A DNA stretch of 64,000 bases from Anoxybacillus amylolyticus (GCF_001634285.1 NZ_CP015439.1:62001-126000); one strand, 5' to 3'. Positions 37,920 to 47,792 are shown, counted from the stretch's first letter. Numbers and translations are program-made. Notes: generated by a model from the sequence alone, not told the origin.

Positions 37920-38363
37920 ATGTCAATGACGTACAAAACGATTGTAGTAGCCGTCGATGGCTCAAAAGAAGCAGAGTGGGCGTTTAAAAAAGCGATTGAA
38001 ATCGCAAAACGAAATGACGCTGCGCTCATTTTAACCCACATCATTGATGTACGCGCACTCGCAGCTGTAGAAATGCATGATCGGGTCGTCATCGAACGCT
38101 CGGAGCAGTATGCAAAAGAATTGCTAGAAAACTATCAAAAACAAGCAGTGGAATCAGGGGTAAAAGAAGTTAGTGTAGAAATCGAATTTGGTTCACCAAA
38201 AGTGAAAATTGCCAAAGATATCGCTCCACAACATCATGCGGATTTAATTGTTTGCGGCGCTACGGGATTGAACGCTGTAGAACGGTTGTTAATTGGAAGC
38301 GTTTCCGAACATATTACTCGCTATGCCAAATGTGACGTGCTAGTCGTCCGAACTGAAAAATAA
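37920..38363 (+). CDS. Universal stress protein (UspA family)
   Basis: 147 aa. ATP-binding UspA fold: N-terminal VVAVDGSKEAEWAF and the G-2x-G-9x-GS motif (GATGLNAVERLLIGSVSE). Ends in LVVRTEK. Such proteins help survival under starvation and stress. ATG 37920 has GGGGAG at 8 nt; an in-frame GTG three codons earlier overlaps it. Possible promoter TTGTCC-17-TATTAA near 37858-37886. Confidence 0.88.
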   Translation: MSMTYKTIVVAVDGSKEAEWAFKKAIEIAKRNDAALILTHIIDVRALAAVEMHDRVVIERSEQYAKELLENYQKQAVESGVKEVSVEIEFGSPKVKIAKDIAPQHHADLIVCGATGLNAVERLLIGSVSEHITRYAKCDVLVVRTEK

Positions 38364-38560
38364 GAAAAGCACAAAGCGCCCACCTATCGGCGAAGAGCGC
38401 ACAAGCTCCACCGAGGAGGCTCAGCCCAAGCAAAGCTTGGGCTTGCGTGGGATATTTCAAAGAAGCGAACTCCGTGTGTCGCCGCCGAAAGAAGGGGCGG
38501 AGCGCATCACACCAATGGCGCTTCAAGCTAGACAATTCTCTGCCTAATTGCAAAATGCTA
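38364..38560. repeat. GC-rich intergenic element between convergent uspA and argH
   Basis: About 180 bp clearly richer in G+C than its surroundings, with GCCCAAGC-AAA-GCTTGGGC as a hairpin and other short inverted pieces. No coding evidence. It resembles dispersed intergenic repeats of Geobacillus-type genomes, but only one copy is in the window. Confidence 0.4.
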
Positions 38561-38584
38561 TACTTTCTTACCTTATAAGAAAAA

Positions 38585-38613
38585 AACACTCCGTAACACG
38601 TTTACGGAGTGTT
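38585..38613 (-). terminator. Terminator overlapping the argH stop codon
   Basis: AACACTCCGTAA / TTACGGAGTGTT; TAA of argH is part of the stem. Seven T follow on the minus strand. Confidence 0.88.
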
Positions 38614-39981
38614 CATTGTTTTGTTCGCCTTTTCGATCGCCGTCCGCACTTCCGCAAAGCCGGTTCCCCCTGCGCTATTGCGGCGGTTCACTGCAGTATA
38701 CGGGTCGAGCGCTTCGTAAATGTCTTCCTCAAATAAGGCAGAAGCTTGCTTGTATTCAGAAAGCGGCAAATCCGCTAAAAAGATGCCTTTTTCAATGCAT
38801 GTTAACACAAGTTTACCGACGATTTCATGCGCTTCGCGGAACGGAACGCCTTTTTTCGCTAAATAGTCCGCTAGTTCCGTCGCGTTCGAAAAGTCTTGTT
38901 TGACTGCCTTTTTCATGACTTCTGTACGAACTTCCATTGTCGCAATCATGCCCGCAAAAATTTTTAACGAACCGGTTACCGTTTTTACGGTATCAAACAT
39001 GCCTTCTTTGTCTTCTTGCATATCTTTGTTATACGCCAATGGCGTTCCTTTCATGACTGTTAATAAGCCAACTAAGTTTCCATACACTCGCCCGGTTTTT
39101 CCACGAATGAGTTCGGCCATGTCGGGATTTTTCTTTTGGGGCATAATGCTACTTCCTGTCGCAAACGCATCGTCGATTTCGATGAATTGAAATTCTTGGC
39201 TTGACCAAAGAATTAACTCTTCGCAAAAACGCGACAAATGCATCATCAAAAGCGAACTGTTGCTTAAAAATTCAATGATAAAATCGCGGTCGCTAACCGC
39301 ATCGATGCTGTTTTCGTAAATGCCGTCAAACCCGAGCAGCTCGGCGGTGTATTGGCGGTCGATCGGAAATGTCGTGCCGGCAAGCGCTCCAGCGCCAAGC
39401 GGCGATTTGTTAATGCGCTTTAGCGATTCCGTAAATCGCTCACGGTCACGTTCAAACATCCAAAAATACGCTAGCAAATGATGGGCAAATGACACAGGCT
39501 GCGCCCGTTGCAAATGCGTATATCCTGGAATGAGCGTTTCGACGTGCGCTTCTGCTTTTTCCACCAACACTTGTTGTAATTCCCGAATCAATTCAATAAT
39601 TTCATGAACGCGCTTGCGCAAATATAAGTGCATATCGGTCGCTACTTGGTCGTTGCGGCTTCGTCCAGTATGCAATTTTCCGCCAACTGGACCTATTTCA
39701 TCGATTAACATTTTTTCAATGTTTAAATGAATATCTTCGTAAGCAACAGAAAACTCAAGCTTTCCTTGCTTTGCTTTATCTAACAGCGACAGCAAGCCGG
39801 ATCTAATTTTTTCCGCATCATCGCTCGGCAAAATGCCGCACTTTCCGAGCATCGTCACATGGGCGATGCTTCCTTCGATATCTTCTTCGACTAACTCTTG
39901 GTCGAATGGAATCGATGCGCCAAACTCATCGACCCATTCTTCCGCTGTTTTCGTAAACCGTCCGCCCCAAAGTTTCTTCAC
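38602..39981 (-). CDS. argH: Argininosuccinate lyase
   Basis: 459 aa. Final arginine step: argininosuccinate to arginine + fumarate. The family signature [14 protein letters not shown] holds the catalytic Ser; [11 protein letters not shown] and [16 protein letters not shown] are also clear. Overlaps the argG stop by 4 nt (ATGA), so the two are coupled. Confidence 0.96.
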   Translation of the reverse strand: MKKLWGGRFTKTAEEWVDEFGASIPFDQELVEEDIEGSIAHVTMLGKCGILPSDDAEKIRSGLLSLLDKAKQGKLEFSVAYEDIHLNIEKMLIDEIGPVGGKLHTGRSRNDQVATDMHLYLRKRVHEIIELIRELQQVLVEKAEAHVETLIPGYTHLQRAQPVSFAHHLLAYFWMFERDRERFTESLKRINKSPLGAGALAGTTFPIDRQYTAELLGFDGIYENSIDAVSDRDFIIEFLSNSSLLMMHLSRFCEELILWSSQEFQFIEIDDAFATGSSIMPQKKNPDMAELIRGKTGRVYGNLVGLLTVMKGTPLAYNKDMQEDKEGMFDTVKTVTGSLKIFAGMIATMEVRTEVMKKAVKQDFSNATELADYLAKKGVPFREAHEIVGKLVLTCIEKGIFLADLPLSEYKQASALFEEDIYEALDPYTAVNRRNSAGGTGFAEVRTAIEKANKTMNTP

Positions 39982-41186
39982 ACGGTCACCTTCTTTTGAT
40001 TGTTCACGATGCTGTATACTTTCGTCGGCAAGCCGAATAAGGAAATAAAGCCGACAGCTGCTTGATGGTCGAACTCGTCTTCCGATGTGTAGGTGGCGAG
40101 TTTTTCGTCATATAATGAAAACTCGGATTTCCGCCCTTCGATAATTGCATGACCTTTAAATAACTTCACCCGCACAACGCCAGTGACATTTTTTTGCGTT
40201 TCTTTTAAGAACGCAAGAAGCGCATCTTTTAATGGCGAAAACCATAACCCGTTATAAATGACTTCCGCCAATTTTTGCTCGATGAGCGGCTTAAAGTGCG
40301 CGACTTCTTTGACGAGCGTTAAATCTTCTAATTCTTTATGCGCTTTAATGAGCGTAATCGCTCCTGGACATTCGTACACTTCGCGCGATTTAATACCGAC
40401 AAGGCGGTTTTCGACATGGTCGATGCGCCCGACCCCATGTTTGCCGGCAAGCGCGTTTAACTCTAAAATAAGCGACGCAAGGGAATATTCTTTGCCGTTT
40501 AACGTTTTTGGCACTCCTTGTTCAAAGCCAATTTCAATAATGTCTGGCACGTCTGGTGTCTGTTCAAGCGCCGCTGTTAATTCATACGCTTCTTCTGGCG
40601 GTGCAGCCCATGGATCTTCTAAAATCCCACATTCATTGCTGCGTCCCCATAAATTTTGGTCAATCGAAAACGGGCTATCTAAGTCGATCGGGATCGGAAT
40701 GTTATGTTTTTTCGCATATTCAATTTCTTCTTCCCGCGACCAGCTCCATTCACGTACTGGTGCTACGACTTCTAAGTTCGGGTTTAACGCTTTAATCGAC
40801 ACTTCAAACCGAACTTGGTCGTTTCCTTTCCCTGTGCAACCGTGCGCAACTGCTACTGCCCCTTCCAACTCGGCAATTTCTACTAGCTTTTTCGCAATCA
40901 AAGGGCGTGAAAGCGCCGATACAAGTGGATATTTTCCCTCATAAAGGGTATGTGCCTGCAAAGCGACAAGCGCGTATTCATTCGCAAACTCTTCTTTCGC
41001 ATCGATGACATACGATTTAATCGCACCGACAGTGAGCGCTTTTTCTTTCACAAAATCAAGATCTTTCCCTTCTCCAACATCTAAGCAGCACGCCACGACA
41101 TCGTATCCTCGTTCTTGTAACCACTTAATCGCAACAGATGTATCTAAACCGCCTGAATAGGCTAGCACAATTTTTGGATTGGCCAT
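39978..41186 (-). CDS. argG: Argininosuccinate synthase
   Basis: 402 aa. Citrulline + aspartate + ATP to argininosuccinate. ATP loop [29 protein letters not shown] and the [10 protein letters not shown] block are conserved. Preceded by ARG-box-like sites and a sigma-A type promoter, so probably repressed by AhrC/ArgR with arginine. Confidence 0.96.
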   Translation of the reverse strand: MANPKIVLAYSGGLDTSVAIKWLQERGYDVVACCLDVGEGKDLDFVKEKALTVGAIKSYVIDAKEEFANEYALVALQAHTLYEGKYPLVSALSRPLIAKKLVEIAELEGAVAVAHGCTGKGNDQVRFEVSIKALNPNLEVVAPVREWSWSREEEIEYAKKHNIPIPIDLDSPFSIDQNLWGRSNECGILEDPWAAPPEEAYELTAALEQTPDVPDIIEIGFEQGVPKTLNGKEYSLASLILELNALAGKHGVGRIDHVENRLVGIKSREVYECPGAITLIKAHKELEDLTLVKEVAHFKPLIEQKLAEVIYNGLWFSPLKDALLAFLKETQKNVTGVVRVKLFKGHAIIEGRKSEFSLYDEKLATYTSEDEFDHQAAVGFISLFGLPTKVYSIVNNQKKVTV

Positions 41187-41225
41187 ATGTTTTCCCCTTC
41201 CTTTTCACATAAATATACTAGAAAC

Positions 41226-41296
41226 TAAATAATTATTCATTTATTACAATATTACTTTATCAGCTTTTATTGTCTTTTTCAATAGTTATTCATCAA
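41226..41296 (-). promoter_or_regulatory. argG promoter with two ARG-box-like sites
   Basis: TTGAAA (41282-41277), 17-nt spacer, TAAAGT. One box, GATGAATAACTATTGAA, overlaps the -35; another, AATGAATAATTATTTAG (about 41242-41226), lies downstream of the start site. Both resemble the Bacillus ARG consensus CATGAATAAAAATKCAAK. ArgR/AhrC binding is inferred. Confidence 0.6.
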
Positions 41297-41380
41297 AAAG
41301 TATAAAAATACTATTTGAATTCGTTGGTCTTTTCCTTATTTTTTTGTAAAATAAACAGTAAGAAAGTGAGGGGGGAAACC

Positions 41381-41686
41381 GTGTTTGTATATGATGAACG
41401 GCTTGGGATTCGATTGCCGGCGCTTGAAAGAGCGTGGGAAGAATATAGCGAGAAGGAACAGTACGATATTTTGTTAGAGTGGGAAAAAATCCGCGGAGCA
41501 ATTCCCGACAGGATCGCCGAACTCGAGCAAACGATCAATCAAAAGCAAGCGGAATTGAGCGACGAAAGCGACTTTTCTCGCTCGTGCCGGCTGAACTCAG
41601 AAATCGCGGAGTTGGCTTCAATCATTAATGATTTATGGATTTGGTACCGGCTTAATCAAACTGTCTCTGCCAGATTGCATCAATAA
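41381..41686 (+). CDS. Hypothetical 101-aa coiled-coil protein
   Basis: Starts at GTG 41381 with GAGGGGGG upstream. Highly charged, with a long helical stretch (RIAELEQTINQKQAELSDES) and few hydrophobic clusters, so cytoplasmic. No family recognised. Divergent from argG, convergent with moaB, sharing their terminator. Confidence 0.7.
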   Translation: MFVYDERLGIRLPALERAWEEYSEKEQYDILLEWEKIRGAIPDRIAELEQTINQKQAELSDESDFSRSCRLNSEIAELASIINDLWIWYRLNQTVSARLHQ

Positions 41687-41714
41687 AGGCGGCTTGAGCA
41701 ACTAGCCGCCTTTT
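41685..41714. terminator. Shared terminator of the 101-aa gene and moaB
   Basis: AAAGGCGGCT / AGCCGCCTTT stem with a 9-nt loop, overlapping both stop codons, A/T runs on both sides. Confidence 0.85.
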
Positions 41715-42225
41715 ACAAATCTTTGCGAATTTCGCGAATGACGTGGCGCAATTCTGGCAAAATGAGTTTCGTCATCGCTAATCTTACCGCCCCGGTCGAA
41801 CCAGGCGTCGAAAAGATTGCGGTGTTATTCGCAACGCCAGCAATCGCACGCGATAGCATCGCCGCAGAGCCGATGTCTTCTGTGTAGCTAATCATGCGAA
41901 ACAGCTCGCCAAACCCAACAATTTCTTTTTCGATGATTTCTTTAACCGTTTCAATCGTCACGTCCCGTTTGGCAATTCCTGTGCCACCGTTTGTGAGTAC
42001 GGCATCGACTTCCGGTTGTTCGCAGCCGCGCATGACCGCAAAATGAATAGCTTCTTTTTCGTCTTTGACAATTTCGTATGCTACTACTTCATGCCCCGCT
42101 TCTTTTAAAAGTTGCATCATTAATTGGCCGCTTTTATCCGTTTCTTTTGTTCGTGTATCACTAACCGTCACTACTTTACAGCGAATAACGCGCGGTGCTT
42201 CCTTTTTATGCTCGTTGACACTCAT
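41713..42225 (-). CDS. moaB: Molybdenum cofactor biosynthesis protein MoaB/MogA type
   Basis: 170 aa. MoCF domain with VVTVSDTRT, LTNGGTGIAKRDVT (the glycine loop that binds molybdopterin) and FSTPGSTGAVRLAM. Adenylates molybdopterin in this family. Good ribosome binding site (CGGAGG) before ATG 42225. No other molybdenum gene is near. Confidence 0.9.
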   Translation of the reverse strand: MSVNEHKKEAPRVIRCKVVTVSDTRTKETDKSGQLMMQLLKEAGHEVVAYEIVKDEKEAIHFAVMRGCEQPEVDAVLTNGGTGIAKRDVTIETVKEIIEKEIVGFGELFRMISYTEDIGSAAMLSRAIAGVANNTAIFSTPGSTGAVRLAMTKLILPELRHVIREIRKDL

Positions 42226-42243
42226 TTATATCTATCCTCCGTT

Positions 42244-42828
42244 CTATCTCGAAAACATATTGCTTAAAATGCCAATGATGATTAAAGTCACAAGCGTAAA
42301 AAAGATGATTTTTGGAAATGTTTTACGCTTTTTTGGTTTTGGAGAAGATGATATAAGGCTATGAAATTGTTCCAACAAAAAACGGTCAGAGAAACTTTTT
42401 TCAAGTATCACATGCGCTTCGTTTCTTCCCAAAAATAAATAGTAGTAACCTTTTATTTTTTTTATTCCCTTAATGGCTGTCCAAGCATATTGATGCTGGG
42501 ATGAAGAAGATTCGACATAAACCCCTTCTTCAGAGATTGAGTAGATTTTAGGTTCACGATAAACATGGTTTTCTTTTTTAGATTGCAAAACAATCGAAAT
42601 CACTAGTCCAATTAAAGAGATGGCCGGCAGGAAAGTAACGAAAAGAGCAGAATGCCATCCACTTGCCACCAAAGCATATAGTCCGACCACTAAACTAACA
42701 ATCCCTATTCCAACAAGTTATGGATATGAAATCCACATAAAAAGTAAATTGGCGATCACAAAATCTTTTTGTGATAGTTCTACCTTGATTTTAATTTCCT
42801 GTTTATGTAATTCATTTCTGTTTTCCAC
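42244..42828 (-). pseudogene. YcxB-like membrane protein gene with an in-frame stop
   Basis: A GTG at 42828 with GGAGG 7 nt upstream opens a frame that runs 36 codons, meets TAA at 42720-42718, and then continues in the same frame for 157 codons to 42244. Both parts fit one YcxB-family protein: two spans near the N-terminus, the soluble part (YSISEEGVYVESSSS, YYYLFLGRNEAHVI) and a C-terminal span. The stop falls at the start of the first membrane hairpin (ISYP*LVGIGI). A single base change or a sequencing error would explain it. Confidence 0.7.
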
Positions 42829-42946
42829 ATCTTTTCCTCCTCATTCACCAAAGTTTTTTCCTATTATACCATATCGCTACATCTTATTTAATTCCCTCCC
42901 TTCATTAGGATTGAGCCCGTTCACTAGTCGTTTCTTTCTAAAATAA

Positions 42947-43000
42947 AAAAAGCAACCTTTTCATATCCATTTCAGAATATGGAAAAAGTTGCTTTAGCAA
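42947..43000 (-). terminator. Terminator after ackA
   Basis: Long imperfect stem from AAGCAAC...ATAT to ATAT...GTTGCTT with a T7 run on the minus strand. Confidence 0.75.
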
Positions 43001-43027
43001 GTTTTGGTTATAAATTTTAAAAAATCC

Positions 43028-44218
43028 TTACAACCCTGCCAATCTTATCGTATCGCGGGCGATCATGACCTCTTCATTCGTCGGGATCACTAATACTTTC
43101 ACCGGTGAATGTGGGTAACTGATGAACGCTTCTTTGCCACGCACTTTATTTAATGCTGGGTCCCAGTAGACGCCCATGAATTCTAGGCCGCGCAATACTT
43201 TTGCCCGCACGACGTCGCTATTTTCGCCAATTCCCGCCGTGAAAATAATCGCGTCGACCCCACACATGCGCGCTGCATATGAACCAATATATTTATGAAT
43301 GCGGTTCGCAAACACTTCAAGCGCCAATTCCGCCCGTTCGTTTCCTTCCGACGCTGCTTTTTCAATGTCACGCAAATCGCTCGAAAAACCGGAAATGCCA
43401 AGCATACCGCTTTTCTTATTCAAAACATCAATCACTTCTTCTGCCGTTTTTCCCGTTTTCTCCATAATGTATGGGATTAGCGCCGGGTCGATATTACCGG
43501 AACGTGTTCCCATCGCTACCCCTGCTAATGGCGTAAAGCCCATCGACGTATCAATCGATTTTCCGCCTTCTACTGCCGCAATGCTCGCTCCATTCCCAAG
43601 ATGGCACGAAATAAGGCGCAATTGCTCAATCGGCCGCCCTAGCAACTCCGCGGCGCGCTGCGTCACGTATTTATGCGATGTCCCGTGGAAGCCGTATTTC
43701 CGAATGCCAAATTTTGTGTAATATTCATACGGAAGGCTATATAAAAATGACTGTTCTGGCATCGTCTGATGGAACGCCGTATCAAATACCCCAACCGCTG
43801 GCACGTTTGGCAACACTTCTTTAAACGCTTTAATGCCGACAATATTCGCTGGATTGTGTAACGGTGCAAGTTCCGATAATTCTTCAATCTCTTTTAGCAC
43901 CTCATCGGTGATCAGAACGGAATCACTAAACTTCTCGCCGCCATGAACGACGCGGTGACCGATTCCGTCGATTTCTGCAAACGACTGAATAATGCCAAAA
44001 CGAATTAATTTATCTAGCAGCATTTTCACCGCAACCGCATGGTCCGGAATCGCTGTTACTTCTTGCACTTTTTCTCCGTTCACAACAATCGTAAAAATCG
44101 CATCGTCAAAGCCGATTCTCTCGACAATTCCTTTCGTTAACACTGTCTCACTCGGCATCTCAAACAGCTGAAATTTCAGCGACGAGCTGCCCGCGTTAAT
44201 TGCCATAATTTTTGCCAT
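43028..44218 (-). CDS. ackA: Acetate kinase
   Basis: 396 aa. Acetyl phosphate + ADP to acetate + ATP in overflow metabolism. The ASKHA fold signatures are present: [39 protein letters not shown] and [12 protein letters not shown] 44218 has AAAGGAG upstream. A consensus promoter and a cre box precede it, the layout of CcpA-activated ackA in B. subtilis. Confidence 0.96.
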   Translation of the reverse strand: MAKIMAINAGSSSLKFQLFEMPSETVLTKGIVERIGFDDAIFTIVVNGEKVQEVTAIPDHAVAVKMLLDKLIRFGIIQSFAEIDGIGHRVVHGGEKFSDSVLITDEVLKEIEELSELAPLHNPANIVGIKAFKEVLPNVPAVGVFDTAFHQTMPEQSFLYSLPYEYYTKFGIRKYGFHGTSHKYVTQRAAELLGRPIEQLRLISCHLGNGASIAAVEGGKSIDTSMGFTPLAGVAMGTRSGNIDPALIPYIMEKTGKTAEEVIDVLNKKSGMLGISGFSSDLRDIEKAASEGNERAELALEVFANRIHKYIGSYAARMCGVDAIIFTAGIGENSDVVRAKVLRGLEFMGVYWDPALNKVRGKEAFISYPHSPVKVLVIPTNEEVMIARDTIRLAGL

Positions 44219-44279
44219 ATAAAAACAACTCCTTTAAAGCGCTTCTCCATTAGTATTCCAAATCCGACAATCCTTTTTC

Positions 44280-44337
44280 ATTTTACGCATGATTTTCTTT
44301 TGTTTTCAAGCACTTCACGAAATTGTAACCGATTGCA
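44280..44337 (-). promoter_or_regulatory. ackA promoter and upstream cre site
   Basis: TTGAAA (44309-44304), an 18-nt spacer, TAAAAT (44285-44280). Upstream, TGCAATCGGTTACA (44337-44324) fits TGNAANCGNWWNCA. It is centred about 57 nt before the predicted start, which suits activation rather than repression by CcpA. Confidence 0.75.
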
Positions 44338-44424
44338 CGGAATATGTTTTTATATTCACAAAATTCGAATCAAAAAAACTCTCTTTCTGTTCGCAAAAAT
44401 CGCTTTCAAATTAGATTAATAAGC

Positions 44425-44450
44425 GAAAAGAGCCCTTGTTAGAGCTCTTT
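44425..44450 (-). terminator. Terminator after ytxK
   Basis: AAGAGCTC / GGGCTCTT-type stem overlapping the ytxK stop, T-run in the gene direction. Confidence 0.7.
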
Positions 44451-45428
44451 CTTTTCTTCAGCAAACCATTCGTCGATTTTATGCATCATCGCCGTCATCG
44501 CTTGTTTATTGGAAAACTTCGGAAGTTCAATAAGCAGCGCTTTTTTCGGCGCTTTCACTCGGTCGCCTTTTTTTTGTAAAATAAAAATACTTTTCGCTGC
44601 GTGTTCGTTTTTAAACATTGAAAGTGGGAGTTGCAGCAATCCTTGAATGATGGTATGTTCTTTTAAAAACGCATGAAGCTGTGGTGCTTGATCGCTCGTA
44701 AATAGCGAGTTTGGAATGATGAAAAACAAATAGCCACCTTCTTTTGTATAATGTACGCTTTGCTCGATAAACAAATGGTGCGCGTACGAATGCCCGCTTT
44801 CCGCTCTAAGCACAAACCGAGATGCGTTGTCATCGTTCGGATAATATCCAACCGGCAAGTCGCAAATCAAGACATCAGCATGATCAACAAATATCGGCTG
44901 CAAGCTATCTTGGTTAAAAAAGTGGACTGGGTGCTTTTGCAAGTTCGCATTTACGTACGCTAATTTCATTAATAAATCATCGACATCGACACCGTAGCTT
45001 CTCACTTGTTTATTTGACAAATGATTGAGAACAGCGGTTAATAAATTGGCGGTACCAACTGCTGGGTCAAGTACTGTTAGCGCAAAATAGGCAGCAGTAA
45101 ATTTATTCACTAAATAACTCATAAACAAGCTAACGGCATCAGGTGTCATTTGATGGTGCGGTTGCGTATGTTCCTTCATCCCTTTTAACACCGCCAGCTG
45201 AAACGCCTTACGAATTTCTTCATTCGTAAAACGATCGAGTGAAATTTGCGTATATTGTTGTTTGAGTCGCCGTTGGTTTAGCTCGCTGACCTCTTCTTGC
45301 AACACATCACCATGAAAAACGTTCTCACCTGTTTCCGCCACCGCTTCTAAATAGGTACAGTGCAGTTCTTCTTGTAAAATGAGTGCGGTTTGGTCAAATA
45401 ACGTAAATAATCGTTCAATCGGTGTCAT
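44439..45428 (-). CDS. ytxK: N6-adenine methyltransferase-like protein YtxK
   Basis: 329 aa class I SAM-dependent methyltransferase. SAM motif I is TVLDPAVGTANLL and the catalytic motif IV is DLPVGYYP, related to the D/NPPY of type I modification enzymes but with Leu for the first Pro. No specificity subunit or restriction gene is nearby, so it is not a restriction system. Targets are unknown. Conserved beside ackA in Bacillus. Confidence 0.87.
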   Translation of the reverse strand: MTPIERLFTLFDQTALILQEELHCTYLEAVAETGENVFHGDVLQEEVSELNQRRLKQQYTQISLDRFTNEEIRKAFQLAVLKGMKEHTQPHHQMTPDAVSLFMSYLVNKFTAAYFALTVLDPAVGTANLLTAVLNHLSNKQVRSYGVDVDDLLMKLAYVNANLQKHPVHFFNQDSLQPIFVDHADVLICDLPVGYYPNDDNASRFVLRAESGHSYAHHLFIEQSVHYTKEGGYLFFIIPNSLFTSDQAPQLHAFLKEHTIIQGLLQLPLSMFKNEHAAKSIFILQKKGDRVKAPKKALLIELPKFSNKQAMTAMMHKIDEWFAEEKKEL

Positions 45429-45492
45429 CTTTTTTCCCCTTTCACATTGTCCAATCTTTTATTGTATGGGCTTCCGCTACGATTTTCAACAA

Positions 45493-45522
45493 GAAAAGAC
45501 CTCGATTCATTCGAGGTCTTTT
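45493..45522. terminator. Terminator between tpx and ytxK
   Basis: AAAAGACCTCGA / TCGAGGTCTTTT perfect stem, usable in both directions. Confidence 0.85.
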
Positions 45523-45547
45523 CTTCTAGCTGTGAGAGGCACCTTTG

Positions 45548-46048
45548 TTATTTCGCCGCTTTTGCCGCTTCAATCGCTGCTTCATAATTCGGATGGTTCG
45601 TTGCCTCCGGAACGTATTCGACATAAGTGACGGTGTCGTTGCTGTCGATGACAAAAACGGCACGAGCAAGCAAGCGTAATTCTTTCATTAAGACACCGTA
45701 CGCTTGACCAAACGAAACGTCACGATGGTCAGAAAGCATTTGCACATTCTCGATTCCAGCTGCTCCACACCAACGTTTTTGTGCAAACGGCAAGTCAACG
45801 CTAACCGTCAACACTTTCACGTTATCAAGCTTTGCTACTTCTTCGTTAAACCGGCGTGTTTGGGTATCGCATACGCCCGTATCGATGGACGGAACGACAC
45901 TAATTAAGCGAACAAAGCCTTTCGTATCGGCAAGCGTTACTTCCGATAAATCGTTCGCCAATACTTTGAAGTCCGGCGCTTTGTCGCCTACTTTTACTTC
46001 ATTCCCGACTAATGTCACTGGATTCCCTTTGAACGTTACATTGGCCAT
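45548..46048 (-). CDS. tpx: Thiol peroxidase (atypical 2-Cys peroxiredoxin)
   Basis: 166 aa. Peroxidatic Cys in [12 protein letters not shown], resolving Cys in QKRWCGAAG. Reduces hydroperoxides with thioredoxin. ATG 46048 with GGGAGG before it. Confidence 0.95.
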   Translation of the reverse strand: MANVTFKGNPVTLVGNEVKVGDKAPDFKVLANDLSEVTLADTKGFVRLISVVPSIDTGVCDTQTRRFNEEVAKLDNVKVLTVSVDLPFAQKRWCGAAGIENVQMLSDHRDVSFGQAYGVLMKELRLLARAVFVIDSNDTVTYVEYVPEATNHPNYEAAIEAAKAAK

Positions 46049-46122
46049 TGAAAATTCCTCCCATAAAAAATATGTATAGGGTAATCATACCGGGAACGAA
46101 AAAAATTTTCAACGATTTTGCC

Positions 46123-46569
46123 TTAGATTAAATTCCCTAAATCATCTTTCGGATGTGTCTGCTCTTCTTTATTTTTCTTTAACATTGCTTGGATTTTCTC
46201 GACCACTTGTGGGGCAAAATCTAAAATTTTTTCGTATAAATGCGTGTTTTCGTCAAGATGCAATAGCTTCACTCCGGAAGAGTTGACGACTAAAAACGCA
46301 ATCGGAGTAATGGATACTCCGCCGCCGGAACCGCCACCAAATGGATGTTCACTGCTCGCTTGGCCGTTTAGCGTGTTCCCGTTTTGTTTTCCGTCCAACA
46401 TAAACTCGCTTCCACCTGCCGCAAAACCGAAACCTACTTTTGAGACCGTCAAAATGACACTGCCGTCTGGCGTTTCAACTGGATCGCCAATAATTGTATT
46501 TACATCAATCATTTGCTTTAAATTTTCCATGGCAGTTGTCATTAACCCTTGAATTGGATGATTGCTCAT
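46123..46569 (-). CDS. gerW: Spore germination protein GerW (YtfJ)
   Basis: 148 aa with the GerW family body: N-terminal MTTAMENLKQMIDVNTIIG, a glycine-rich loop (HPFGGGSGGGVSITP) and VVEKIQAMLKK at the end. B. subtilis GerW is a forespore protein needed for normal spore properties. AGGAGG precedes ATG 46569. Follows ytfI by 11 nt, so probably cotranscribed. Confidence 0.9.
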   Translation of the reverse strand: MSNHPIQGLMTTAMENLKQMIDVNTIIGDPVETPDGSVILTVSKVGFGFAAGGSEFMLDGKQNGNTLNGQASSEHPFGGGSGGGVSITPIAFLVVNSSGVKLLHLDENTHLYEKILDFAPQVVEKIQAMLKKNKEEQTHPKDDLGNLI

Positions 46570-46580
46570 AGCGAAACCTC

Positions 46581-47258
46581 CTAATAACTTTCATTTGCTT
46601 GATGGTTGAACGTTTCTTTTTTCCACCGATTTCCGCGCCAATATTTGATTATTCTTATTGCTGCTACTATAGCATGCCCGATACGAAAATGAATCATACA
46701 TACAAATTTTGTTTCAGACACTGCTTGTTGGAACGAAGGAGTAATCGAAAGCAATGGTTTTGTTTTTAATCTCATATATTTGCTTATTATTGCTACAACT
46801 CCATATTTTAGCGACCAGCCCATTCCAACCACTAGTCCCGTCTTTGCAGCATCACCTGTTCCAATTTTCGATTGCCATTCCATTTTTGTTACCGATACAT
46901 GCGAAAAAAATTTTCGGGCAATGACGTGCAAGTGAACGACGTGGTGTACAAAATCTTTCGCTTCTTTGAAACTATGAACGATTTCTCGTGGATTATATTT
47001 CGAGCGTTTTGGTTCACTTTCGGAAACATTTTGAACCGTTTGCTTATGTGCCACAACAATACCCGGAGATTCCTTGTCCACTTTAATTAAGGGGATGCGA
47101 ACCGTATAACGAATAAGACCAAACAGCATGCTGAACGTAATGCGGCACTCGTCATCATCTTGTGCATGTTGAAAAAAGAGAGAGATCGACAATTTCATAC
47201 ATAAAAAAACAACTAGTAAAATAAGAATGATGGCGACGATCACTTTCAATGTCTGCAC
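46581..47258 (-). CDS. ytfI: DUF2953 family protein YtfI
   Basis: 225 aa, single N-terminal membrane span (VIVAIILILLVVFLCMKL), then a soluble DUF2953 body ending in a basic tail. Sporulation-associated in B. subtilis by gene order. The start is uncertain: GTG 47258 is too near AAAGGA, and the TTG three codons later has better spacing. Confidence 0.82.
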   Translation of the reverse strand: MQTLKVIVAIILILLVVFLCMKLSISLFFQHAQDDDECRITFSMLFGLIRYTVRIPLIKVDKESPGIVVAHKQTVQNVSESEPKRSKYNPREIVHSFKEAKDFVHHVVHLHVIARKFFSHVSVTKMEWQSKIGTGDAAKTGLVVGMGWSLKYGVVAIISKYMRLKTKPLLSITPSFQQAVSETKFVCMIHFRIGHAIVAAIRIIKYWRGNRWKKETFNHQANESY

Positions 47259-47295
47259 TTCCTTTCAACATATCATTGTCACCATCTCTAAAAAA

Positions 47296-47321
47296 AATAA
47301 ACCTGCGTTTGCAGGTTTATT
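47296..47321 (-). terminator. Terminator after yteJ
   Basis: AATAAACCTGC / GCAGGTTTATT, 4-nt loop, followed by a T8 run. Confidence 0.87.
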
Positions 47322-47781
47322 CGTGAATAACAGTTGTATCAGCAATTTGATCGTGCAGCCCTTGCTTTTTCTCGGAAAAGGCGACAAAAAGAAACCCTAT
47401 AAATAAAATGAACTTCGCAATGAATTTTCCGATGACTTCTCGAAACAACACCGTAACCCACGTGAATGGTTCATCGTTTATCGTCACGACTTTTAATCCA
47501 AACACCATTTTTCCAATTGTTTGCTGAAAAGATTTTGTCATTAACACGAAATAGCCATAAAAGACGACTACTGTGGCAATCGCAATCGGTGAAAACATCG
47601 TCGTTTTATCTATGGAAAGGTCAAATAGACGAAAGAGCGGATAAACGATTAGACGGTCGATGCTACCGACGACGAGCAAATCAAGTAAATATGCCCAAAA
47701 TCGCATCCAAAAACCGGCATAGCGGGGTGGCTGACTTGTCGGTATATCAGCGTTGTTTTCAAACGTATACACATTTTCCAT
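47317..47781 (-). CDS. yteJ: RDD-family membrane protein YteJ
   Basis: 154 aa. RDD domain with RYAGFWMRFWAYLLDLLVVG (Arg and two Asp of the name), central span FSPIAIATVVVFYGYFVL, the conserved QQTIGKMVFGLKVV and a C-terminal span. Some RDD proteins move ions or solutes; this one is uncharacterised. In B. subtilis it joins SppA in lantibiotic resistance. ATG 47781 has GGGGG at 6 nt; an ATG two codons upstream is possible. Confidence 0.87.
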   Translation of the reverse strand: MENVYTFENNADIPTSQPPRYAGFWMRFWAYLLDLLVVGSIDRLIVYPLFRLFDLSIDKTTMFSPIAIATVVVFYGYFVLMTKSFQQTIGKMVFGLKVVTINDEPFTWVTVLFREVIGKFIAKFILFIGFLFVAFSEKKQGLHDQIADTTVIHE

Positions 47782-47792
47782 ATACATCCCCC

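Noticed and set aside
38314-38589. 91-codon minus frame over the uspA end and GC-rich element
   Set aside because: Overlaps uspA, low-complexity translation, no start signal.
44218-44260. GAAGCGCTTTAA near the ackA start as a second cre
   Set aside because: Lacks the outer TG and CA of the cre consensus.
44439-45428. YtxK as part of a restriction-modification or defence system
   Set aside because: No restriction or specificity gene nearby and the gene is a normal neighbour of ackA in Bacillus.
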